Shown here: positions 1 through 8,999 of the stretch, piece by piece | How the letters are laid out: each line of letters starts with the position of its first letter | Numbering within the stretch: the stretch's first letter is position 1 | From: Thraustochytrium sp. TN22 | Taxonomy: Eukaryota > Sar > Bigyra > Thraustochytrida > Thraustochytriidae | DNA: 64,000 nucleotides | Assembly: GCA_013306675.1 (NCBI GenBank) | Contig: JABLUY010000022.1 | Span: forward strand, 62,001 to 126,000 | Reading direction: 5' to 3' | Translations under genes and position numbers: made by a program | The notes under the pieces: model-generated | Told to the model about the DNA's origin: nothing | Seen by the model: only the letters and a program-made list of their open reading frames with translations | Database searches by the model: none

Positions 1-627
1 TCATATGGCCCGCTGCCAGCGCAGGATGCGCTTTACTACGCCGCGGAGTTGGCATCAGCGCTGAAGCACCTCCGTAGTGCTGGTGTTCTGCACGGTGACA
101 TCAAGCCCGAGAATGTCGGCCTGTCGGCAGACGGGCACGTGCGCTTGCTGGACTTTAGCCTGGCTCGGGTCCTGCAGGAGAGCAACCCGGTCACGGAGCT
201 CAGCAGCGGCACGCTGCAGTTCGCCTCGCCTGAGGCGCTCTGTCGATACCCAAGCAGCTTTGCCGCCGACTGGTGGGGACTCGGCATTCTACTCTTCAGC
301 ATGCACTTCAGTGAGCGTCCGTTCGAGGCGGAAGACCCAGCAGACACAGACATGACCATGTACAACATTGTGCACGGCCTCATGCTCATCCCAGACAAGC
401 TCGATCCTGACGGACCCCTCGCCAATGCGCTCGGCCGCCTGCTCTGCCCGAACCAGACGCAGCGCATGCAGACCATCGAGGAATGTGCTGCGCACCCCTA
501 CTGGCACGCCGTGGATTGGGACCTCGTGCACGACGAGGCCTGGGTGCCCCAGCAGTTCCATCGCCTCCATTTTCGGCCAAGCCCGCGTGTCGTCAAGGAA
601 TCGCGAAGGAGCTCGTCCAATTTCTGA
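1..627 (+). CDS. Protein kinase C-terminal half (partial, 5' end outside window)
   Basis: The frame is open from base 1, so the gene begins upstream and only the catalytic lobe is visible (about 208 residues). It shows the catalytic loop HGDIKPEN (near base 92), the segment LLDFSLAR at the DFG position, SGTLQFASPEAL at the activation-segment end (SPE for APE), and DWWGLGILLFSM, the helix-F Asp-Trp motif. The sequence HGD is a variant of HRD seen in some kinases. The canonical Gly of DFG is Ser here, which usually weakens metal coordination geometry, so activity is uncertain. The overall pattern is AGC/CAMK-like Ser/Thr kinase, but the specific family is not recognised. A close paralogue lies about 1.1 kb downstream in the same orientation (1724-2674), so this is one half of a tandem pair. 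The tail ends in a basic, Ser-rich stretch before a TGA stop. Confidence 0.8.
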   Translation, partial: SYGPLPAQDALYYAAELASALKHLRSAGVLHGDIKPENVGLSADGHVRLLDFSLARVLQESNPVTELSSGTLQFASPEALCRYPSSFAADWWGLGILLFSMHFSERPFEAEDPADTDMTMYNIVHGLMLIPDKLDPDGPLANALGRLLCPNQTQRMQTIEECAAHPYWHAVDWDLVHDEAWVPQQFHRLHFRPSPRVVKESRRSSSNF

Positions 628-1723
628 GTGACGACTGTGACAATGTATATGTATCCCTCTGTGTATAAAATGTAGCTGAGCCTGTTACAAGTCTCTGCGA
701 GCGGTTCGACCGACACTGGCCTTTGCGCCGGGCGTCCTCCAAGGGGGCGTCGGTTTGGTCGATGCATCACTCAGGCGTTTTCTGACAGCAGCACCTTCCA
801 GTCGCCACTGTCGGCTCTGAGCCTGCGGACGGATGCGAATCCTGTGGTCTCCTCATCAGTTGCTCTGGGCCTCTGCCCCATGCTGCACGCACAACAAGTG
901 CAACCCTTTTTTCTGTTGCCCGTCCGAACTCCGCATGAAAGACACCTGGTCGCGCACGCCAGGGGCCAACCTCAGCCTGCCGCGAGTGGTGGTGAGCGTT
1001 CCTGGACGACGCCGTTGGGCTTTCTTCCCAGAAAGCCATGCGACAACAGGTCTCCTCGGCGGCGATGGACGCGCAGCCAGAGCTACTCGCTCGATCGCAC
1101 GCCGCACACGCGCCCCACCATTGGGCTTCGTCCCGGAAGAGCTGCTGGCCACACAAGGGCGGGGCGCTGCTTCTTCGACGCGCTCTGGCTGCAGAGCGAG
1201 AGAGATAGAGCGCGTCCGATACGGGCTCGCCAGCGTTGAGCAATGAGCAGTGCTTCTCTTGCCCTGATGGCTGGCCCGGAGGCCCTTGAAAGCGAGTGCG
1301 CGGCCGTTGGCGGCTTTGGACCGCGACGTCCCGCGCTGCACTCTGGCCACGCCAGAGCTTGCACTGCCCTTGCAGTGCGGTGGGTTGTCGATCATGATGC
1401 GGAGTCAGCTCGGCTGTCGACCGCCGGGTCAACGTTCAAGTTGGCAACCGGCGTTGCCACTGGTGTCCAAGGAACGAGGACGGGTGTCCCCATGATGAAT
1501 GAGTGTCATCGAGTGACTCGGAGAGCTCGGAGAGACTCAGACCAACTGTGTCACTGCAGTAGTTGAGCTTCCTGTTACTAAGTAGTAGTAGTGTGTGAGG
1601 GACTCACTCGGCGAGGACGGCCAGCCTACAGTGCCAGAGGTTCGTTCCGACGCGCCCGAGTGCAGGCGTGGCAAACTGCAATCGCAAGGCGAAAGAGCGT
1701 CAAGAGCGCGCGGAGGAAGCATC
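628..1723. other. Intergenic, no gene recognised
   Basis: About 1.1 kb separates the two tandem kinase genes. Several open frames exist on both strands (longest about 220 codons at 767-1432, minus), but their composition is Arg/Ala/Ser-rich and they begin at non-ATG codons. I see no domain motif. The segment presumably holds the 3' flank of the first kinase and the promoter of the second. Confidence 0.5.
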
Positions 1724-2674
1724 ATGCAGCTGCTGCAGCTGCTTCAGGACGGGGGTGCCGCGCAGGTCTACGTCGCGCGGGTCCAAGTCGGATTCGGAGC
1801 GGAGGAGCGCAGGTCCCCGCTGACGATCAATCTGACCACGGGAGCAGCGCGCCGGGGCTTCGCGCTCAAGGTCTTTCGCGCGGACTCGACGCAGGCCGCC
1901 ACCGAGGCGGCAAACGAGAAGACCGCCTTTCTGCGCCTGTGCGCCGCCCAGGTCGCGGGCGAGGAGATACCCTTCGTTGTGCGCTTCCTTGGCGACCTCA
2001 GCGTCAGGCTCGAGAACACGCTCCGGATTTCGCACGCTGTCGAGCTCTGCGAGGGTGGCGACCTCTTTGACTTGCTGAGGAGCGGGCCGATTCCCGAGCG
2101 AGACGCGCGCCTCTACGCGGCCGAGCTTGCGCTCGCCCTTGGGCACATGCGCAGCGCGGCCGTCTAACACGCGCGTGGCCAAAGTCGAGCAGCCGCAGGT
2201 GGCCCGAGCCCGTGAGGCCGACATTTTCCGGCTTTACGTCGCCCTTTCGTGAGCGGCACGTTGCCGTATGCCAGTCCCGAGGCGCTGCAGCGCTTGCCGT
2301 GTGGCTTCGCCCTTGACTGGTGGGGGCTTGGCCATGTGCTCTTTGAGATGCTCTTTGCGCAGCCCGCCTTCTTCGAAGGCTGTGGGGAGAACGCCGACAT
2401 GAACTTTAACTGCATGGATCTCATTGTGAATGGTCTCATTTCGTGGCCAGAGGACATGTTCGTCTCTACACCTGCGCAAGGTGCCGTTTCTGCGTTGCTG
2501 TCGCTGACCGCGGCGGAGAGGCTTCAGTCCGTGCAGGCGTGCGCCGCGCACGCGTTTTGGGCGGAGACCGACTGGGACCTGGTGCGTCGCGAAGCGTGGT
2601 CGCCACGGCACTTCGCCAAGGTGCGCGGCGCCACGCAACTGTCCCGTGGAATCTCGCGTCGCGCCACCTCCTGA
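1724..2674 (+). pseudogene. Second protein kinase paralogue, catalytic segment inverted
   Basis: From the ATG at 1724 the frame encodes a kinase N-lobe: a degenerate glycine-rich loop (LLQDGGAAQVYVAR), the VAIK-type lysine in FALKVF, and ELCEGGDLFDLL at the hinge, followed by AELALALGHMRSAAV, which matches AELASALKHLRSAGV of the first kinase. The frame then stops at 2165. The C-lobe resumes at about 2249 with SGTLPYASPEAL, DWWGLGHVLFEM and DWDLVRREAW, again parallel to the upstream gene. The missing catalytic loop and DFG are present on the opposite strand between the two parts (2166-2243). A linker of about 11 residues before SGTL and the residues Leu-His before GD are absent. As it reads here it cannot make a kinase, so I call it a pseudogene. 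An assembly error or an allele-specific rearrangement is the alternative. An upstream in-frame GTG at 1595 is not favoured as a start. Confidence 0.75.
2166..2243 (-). other. 78-bp microinversion carrying kinase catalytic loop and DFG
   Basis: Read on the minus strand, these 78 bases give 26 uninterrupted codons beginning GDVKPENVGL and ending LLDFGHARV. The matching stretch of the upstream paralogue is GDIKPENVGL to LLDFSLARV. The flanking plus-strand kinase frames stop exactly at its left edge and resume just after its right edge. The inverted block is a whole number of codons and, unlike the upstream gene, has an intact DFG. Confidence 0.85.
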
Positions 2675-3076
2675 CAACGAGCGAATCTTAGATCTACGTC
2701 TAACATTGGAGATGCACACGAATTGCGAGAGGACGTTGCCAAGCAGGAGGACGTAGAGCAGTGGACAGTTAGCCACCACACCAGGTACCCAAGGCAGCAC
2801 CGCGTCCGCAAGCATCGGAGCGGCCTGCGACAGCTCGGTGCTCAGCAGACGATCATGTTGAAAGTAGCATACCCTGAGAGAGGGAGGAGAGCGAGCCAGA
2901 TAGAGAGTAGAAGAGAGAAGGGAGGAAGCGTTTCCGCAGAGAATTGATTGACAAAGCAGCGAGCTGAGGTTGGTCACATCCTAAGCTAAAGCGCGAAGTC
3001 GAGTTGCAAGGTAGGGTAGGGTATGCAGGCCCGCTCGCAAGCACGCCGGTGGCGGAAGAGCGCCGCGCGGAGCGCG
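2675..3076. other. Intergenic between convergent genes
   Basis: About 400 bases lie between the kinase paralogue (plus) and the Rab gene (minus), both of which end here. There is a purine-rich run of GAGAG-type repeats around 2876-2935. No gene is recognised; it presumably holds both 3' untranslated regions. Confidence 0.5.
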
Positions 3077-4515
<1,439 letters not shown>

Positions 4516-5071
4516 GGCGAGCGACCTTTCACTGGCAACAGAAGTCTCCCTTTTGCCTATTGTGCAAGTGATGAACGTGCGCAGCGATGCCGTCGGCGAG
4601 CGACCTTTCACTGGCAACAGAAGTCTCCCTTTTGCCTATTGTGCAAGTGATGAACGTGCGCAGCGATGCCGTCGGCGAGCGACCTTTCACTGGCAACAGA
4701 AGTCTCCCTTTTGCCTATTGTGCAAGTGATGAACGTGCGCAGCGATGCCGTCGGCGAGCGACCTTTCACTGGCAACAGAAGTCTCCCTTTTGCCTATTGT
4801 GCAAGTGATGAACGTGCGCAGCGATGCCGTCGGCGAGCGACCTTTCACTGGCAACAGAAGTCTCCCTTTTGCCTATTGTGCAAGTGATGAACGTGCGCAG
4901 CGATGCCGTCGGCGAGCGACCTTTCACTGGCAACAGAAGTCTCCCTTTTGCCTATTGTGCAAGTGATGAACGTGCGCAGCGATGCCGTCGGCGAGCGACC
5001 TTTCACTGGCAACAGAAGTCTCCCTTTTGCCTATTGTGCAAGTGATGAACGTGCGCAGCGATGCCGTCGGC
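4516..5071. repeat. 79-bp tandem repeat, seven identical units
   Basis: Unit boundaries at 4516, 4595, 4674, 4753, 4832, 4911 and 4990 give seven contiguous copies that look identical by eye. Since 79 is not a multiple of three, the array is open in all three plus-strand frames and produces apparent repeated ORFs that I do not regard as genes. A single diverged relative of the unit sits at about 5429-5530, between the truncated and intact hydrolase 3' ends. The array therefore looks like an expansion of one ancestral copy from a tandem duplication. The perfect identity implies recent expansion or ongoing homogenisation. Confidence 0.95.
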
Positions 5072-5118
5072 CTTGTCTTGCACACGAGCACGATGATAAG
5101 GGCGTGCCGTTGTTACAA

Positions 5119-5428
5119 TCAACAGATCGGCGAGGCGCACCCGTGGCAGCACGACGTGGGACGGGGTGTCCGCGGCGAAATGGATCGTGTTGGTGGCAGG
5201 GACGCTGCGCCAGATCCCGTCCGCAACGAGAGCCTCATCCAGGTTTGGGTTGGGACGGTAGTATCTGGCCGAGGAGGACGAGACGGTGACGCGAATACTG
5301 TGGCCAGGGTTGAAGATGTATGCCGTGGGCCATAGGTCCACGTCCACGGCGTACGTGCAATTGAGCTCCATGGGCGCGCTGGGGACGGAGGGACCGTCGC
5401 GCCAGCGCATGCGCGCCGTAGCGGACAA
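5119..5428 (-). pseudogene. Duplicated 3' fragment of the CocE-type hydrolase gene
   Basis: On the minus strand this segment encodes about 100 residues nearly identical to the C-terminus of the intact gene at 5590-7464. Shared blocks are MRWRDGPSVPSAPMELN, DVDLWPTAYIFNPGH and EALVADGIWRSVPATNTI. Differences include Cys for Arg after MELN and Ser for Arg after NPGH. There is no upstream catalytic region, so it is a dead fragment. It is followed downstream (in gene sense) by the 79-bp array, just as the intact gene is followed by one diverged 79-bp-like copy. The duplicated block is therefore gene tail plus 3' flank, with a period near 460 bp. Confidence 0.9.
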
Positions 5429-5530
5429 GCATGGTAGCGAGCGACCTTATGGCAGCAGATGTACATGGAGAAGTCTCGCTTTTGCATTTAGAATGTGAAA
5501 GTGATGAACGTGCTCAGCGATGCCGTCGGT
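5429..5530. repeat. Single diverged copy of the 79-bp unit
   Basis: It shares GCGAGCGACCTT, AGAAGTCTC, CTTTTGC and the stretch AGTGATGAACGTGC then CAGCGATGCCGTCGG with the array at 4516-5071, but carries extra bases and substitutions. It lies directly 3' of the intact hydrolase gene and is probably the ancestral form of the repeat. Confidence 0.8.
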
Positions 5531-5589
5531 CTTGTCTGCAACACGAGCACAATAATGAGCATAAATAAGTGAGCGTTGCGTTGTTGCAA

Positions 5590-7464
5590 TCAAAACGACG
5601 GGTTGTGAGGGAGATCGGCGAGGCGAACCCGTGGCAGCACGACGTGGGACGGGGTGTCCGCGGCGAAGTGGATCGTGTTGGTGGCTGGGACACTGCGCCA
5701 GATCCCGTCCGCAACGAGAGCCTCATCCAGGTTTGAGTTGGGACGGTAGTAGCTGGCCGAGGAGGACGAGACGGTGACGCGAATACGGTGGCCAGGGTTG
5801 AAGATGTACGCCGTGGGCCATAGGTCCACGTCCACGGCGTACGTGCGATTGAGCTCCATGGGCGCGCTGGGGACGGAGGGACCGTCGCGCCAGCGCATGC
5901 GCTGCGCACCGTAGCGGACAAGCATGGAGCGGCGGCCATCGGGATAGAGGTCTGTGAGCGTGACGACAAAGTCCGTGTCCCTGACGGTGCTGGAGACGTA
6001 GAGATGCGCGCGCACGCGGCCAACGATGGCCCAAGGCTCGTCCAGAACGGGACCGGTGAAGACCAGAACGTCTGAGCGGCGCTCGTTGGACGCCTGGTCC
6101 TCGGAACCGCAGCCGTAGCCGCGCATGGCCAGGATGAGATTGTTGCCGCCCAGCGTTGGTACAGGGTGGCGCGGGCGATACGCGTAGCTCGTGCTCGTCG
6201 GGCTGGGGACCGGCGCGGCACGCAGCGCCCCGCCAACGCCCAAGTAGAGGCGTTCGGGCGCGGCGGTCGGCCAGTCGTCGAGCGAGGTCCAAAAGTTGCC
6301 CACGGGCTTGGCAGCCTGGCGGTCGCGCCAGCGCCGCTGCGGGCCCTGGACGAAGAAATTGATGCGCTTGAGCTTGCGGCGGAAGTGGCCTGTGCGGCCC
6401 TCGAAGAGCTCCGCGGCGAAGCCAAAGGCGTTGACCCACACGCGGGCCTCCTGCGGCGTGCTGGCGGAGGCCTCGCGGAAGAGCTCGCAGTGGCCGAGCG
6501 GCCCGACGAAGAGCGTATGATTGCGGCGCACGCGCGGGTCGCTCTGCGTCGCGAGCAGGTCAAAGGCAGCGATCTGGTGGCCACTGAAGATGTCCCACCA
6601 TGCCGTCAAGTGGACCGTGGGCCAGGTCACGCGCTGCGCGTAGGCCTCGGCCTCGACCTTGGCGTACCAGTCGTCGAGCGCCTCGTGCGCCTTGATCTCC
6701 GGCAGCGTGTGCAGCAGCGAGTGCCCACGCGTCGGGACGGCCATGGACGCCATCCAGCCCTCAATAAGGCCCTCGCGGAAGGCGCCGCCGGGAAAGATGG
6801 TCGCATGCGCGTTGGCCGACGCCAGCATGAGCAGCTGCCCTCGTAGCCACGGCGGCTGCGTCACCATTTGGGTAAAGGCGCCGCAGCCGTCCGCGCTGAT
6901 GCCCGCCGTGAACACGCGCCCGTCGCTCCAAGGCTGCTGCGCGATCCACTGCATCGTGTCGTAGCCGTCTTCGCCGTCGTGCATCCACATGCTGAACTCG
7001 CCCTCGCTCGCCCATGTTCCGCGCTGGTCCTGCAGCACCGCCACCATGCCGCCCGCGGCGATGAAGATGTCCGCGATCTGGTCCGACGTCGGCCCGTACG
7101 GCGACCGCGACAGCAGCGCGGCCCTCGGCCCGTGCTCCCCCGGCGCGCGCACCACCACTGTGGCCAGCCTCACACCGTCGCGCATCGGCACCATGTGCCG
7201 CGAGACGACGCGCGCCGTGCCGCCATTCAGACTCCTCGCCGTCGCCGCCACCTCCTCCTCCACGGCCTCCAGCAACCCGTGCCACCTCGTGAACGTCTTG
7301 AGCGACTCCAGCCCCTCGTACGCCTCCTCGCCGCGCGTGAATACGGACCGCTCGGGCGCAAGTCGCTCCGACTCCGCCACACGGGCGACCTCGGTTCCGT
7401 GCGCCGCGTGAACGGCGAGCGAGGCGGTCGCCGCCATCGCCACGAGCACCTGCGCGAGCATCAT
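5590..7464 (-). CDS. Secreted CocE/NonD-type X-Pro dipeptidyl-peptidase-like hydrolase
   Basis: This 624-residue protein starts with a hydrophobic signal peptide (MMLAQVLVAMAATASLAVHA). It is an alpha/beta hydrolase of the CocE/X-Pro dipeptidyl-peptidase S15 family, which cleaves esters or Xaa-Pro peptides. The start PMRDGVRLATVVVRA is the family's opening strand. The nucleophile motif is GISADG with Ser190. Asp291 lies in WWDIFSGHQ and His325 in GPLGHCEL. DQRGTWASEGEF (145-156) is the usual oxyanion-side region, and the C-terminal about 180 residues form the jelly-roll domain typical of the family. Length is normal for CocE (550-650). Two ATGs are adjacent at the start. The signal peptide suggests a secreted or lumenal enzyme; the substrate is unknown. 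Its last about 100 codons are duplicated downstream (5119-5428). Confidence 0.88.
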   Translation of the reverse strand: MMLAQVLVAMAATASLAVHAAHGTEVARVAESERLAPERSVFTRGEEAYEGLESLKTFTRWHGLLEAVEEEVAATARSLNGGTARVVSRHMVPMRDGVRLATVVVRAPGEHGPRAALLSRSPYGPTSDQIADIFIAAGGMVAVLQDQRGTWASEGEFSMWMHDGEDGYDTMQWIAQQPWSDGRVFTAGISADGCGAFTQMVTQPPWLRGQLLMLASANAHATIFPGGAFREGLIEGWMASMAVPTRGHSLLHTLPEIKAHEALDDWYAKVEAEAYAQRVTWPTVHLTAWWDIFSGHQIAAFDLLATQSDPRVRRNHTLFVGPLGHCELFREASASTPQEARVWVNAFGFAAELFEGRTGHFRRKLKRINFFVQGPQRRWRDRQAAKPVGNFWTSLDDWPTAAPERLYLGVGGALRAAPVPSPTSTSYAYRPRHPVPTLGGNNLILAMRGYGCGSEDQASNERRSDVLVFTGPVLDEPWAIVGRVRAHLYVSSTVRDTDFVVTLTDLYPDGRRSMLVRYGAQRMRWRDGPSVPSAPMELNRTYAVDVDLWPTAYIFNPGHRIRVTVSSSSASYYRPNSNLDEALVADGIWRSVPATNTIHFAADTPSHVVLPRVRLADLPHNPSF

Positions 7465-8999
7465 CTTGTCCTGGACTGGCCCGCCGGGCGGGGCGGCTTA
7501 GCCAGAGCGGCGAGCGAGATTGCGGATTGCATTCCAATGGTGGCTGGCAACGCCAGGACCAAGCTTAGAAGTCTTCGCCGGCGCGCAGTTCGTTGTCCTA
7601 CCGCTCCCAGGCCGCCCGCGCACTGTGCCAGCTGCGAGCGACAAAGTCACCCGCGCGCTCTTCGAGCAGAGCGTGCATCACCTCGGGAGACTTTTCCCTC
7701 GAGGCTCGGACGATTCGGAGTCCGCCGGGGCTCGAGCCGCGCGCGGCGTCGGTCGAGGCCTCCGCCCCGCGTCTGGCCCCGTCGTTCGTTGGCTCAAGTC
7801 GCTGGCTTGCCTTGCCGTGCCTTGCCTTGCCGTGCCTTGCAGTGCAGTGCAGTCAGTGCCTGGGCGCGGCGCCGGACCAGGCCGCGGCCGGGCCAGGCCC
7901 CGGCGCCGTTGCGACCTTGCCTCGCGCGCCATCTGACGCAGCCGCCGCCTGCGGTCCGCGGAGCGCCGCCAGGCTGCCAGCGCCGCCGCCGGCGGAGCCC
8001 GGCTCCTGCGGCGGACTGCACTGCATGAGCACAGCCGCAGCGGCGACGCCGCGGAGTTGGCTGGCTGGCCGTGGCGAGCGGTGGTGACTGAGGTTTTTCT
8101 GCCCGTGCTCATCGTCATCAGGCGCTGGCGGAGGACCTCGGATGACGTCAGCCAGGAGGAGAGACTGGGACTCGCTCATGCCCATGTCGGGCTGAGATCA
8201 GAGACCGCACGGCGAGAGCGAGAGCGAGAGCGAGAGCGAGAGATACGACGAGTACTTGAGCACAAGATGAGCATTACGGGGAGCACCTGCAGGGTTTGCT
8301 CGCAAAGCACCAGTTGCGGCTTGCAGAACACTTCTGCAACAAGCGAGCTCTTCGGCACGGGGTTTGCTTCGTTTCGCTCGCCTCTGAGGTCGCCCCGCTG
8401 CCCTTGGTCGGTTTCGCTGCTGTGCATGTGCTCACGGTAAAGCCGCGAGCTCATGCCGACGACTCGATACACCTGATCGTGTGACCTGTCCGGACAACGC
8501 GACCGCGCTCGTGTGGCGTCCCTCTGTCACTGCAGCGGCCCGTCCTCGCGCCCTCTTCTCCAACGTCCTCGCCCGTGCCCACTGTGCTGGCCTCCCGACA
8601 GTGAGCCACGTCCTCCTCGTCCTCCTCGTCCTCCTCGTCCTCCTCGTCCTCCTCGTCCTCCTCGTCCTCCTCGTCCTCCTCGTCCTCCTCGTCCTCCTCG
8701 TCCTCCTCGTCCTCCTCGTCCTCCTCGTCCTCCTCGTCCTCCTCGTCCTCCTCGTCCTCCTCGTCCTCCTCGTCCTCCTCGTCCTCCTCGTCCTCCTCGT
8801 CCTCGTCGTCCTCGTCGTCCTCGTCGTCCTCGTTCTCCTCGTCCTCCTCGTCCTCCTTGTCGTCCTCGCCGTAGTTGGTGGCCGCGGACCTTGGCGCCCG
8901 GAGCAAGGGCCAAAGCGAGAAGGAAAGCGCGGCTGCTGCGGCGGCTGCGGCGGCTGCGGCGGCGGCTGCGGCGGCGGCGGGCGCGGCCGGGCGGGCGGG
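7465..8999. other. Divergent intergenic region between hydrolase and ThrRS
   Basis: About 1.5 kb separates the hydrolase start (minus) from the threonyl-tRNA synthetase ATG (plus). It contains CCTTGCCGTG-type short repeats (7811-7860), a GAGAGC hexamer run (8211-8242) and the large TCCTCCTCG array (8611-8868). The ThrRS frame stays open through the array but that part is not credible protein. Promoters of both genes are presumably here. Confidence 0.55.
8611..8868. repeat. TCCTCCTCG microsatellite
   Basis: About 28 units of a 9-bp motif (TCCTCCTCG, with some TCG/TCC variants at the right end). On the plus strand it would read as Leu-Leu-Val, on the minus strand as Asp-Glu-Glu. It lies 130 bp upstream of the likely ThrRS start codon and probably belongs to the promoter or 5' untranslated region. 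Confidence 0.95.

Noticed and set aside
767-1432. 221-codon minus-strand ORF between the two kinase genes
   Set aside because: Non-ATG start, biased composition and no match to any family; overlapping open frames exist on the other strand.
4516-5071. CRISPR array
   Set aside because: Units are contiguous with no spacers, in a eukaryotic context, and relate to a nearby gene flank.
4587-5335. Series of short plus-strand ORFs of identical sequence
   Set aside because: Products of the 79-bp array with period not divisible by three; all three frames are open by chance.
8481-8999. N-terminal extension of ThrRS through the Leu-Leu-Val repeat
   Set aside because: It begins at a non-ATG codon and consists largely of a microsatellite translated in one of several open frames; homology starts after 9000.
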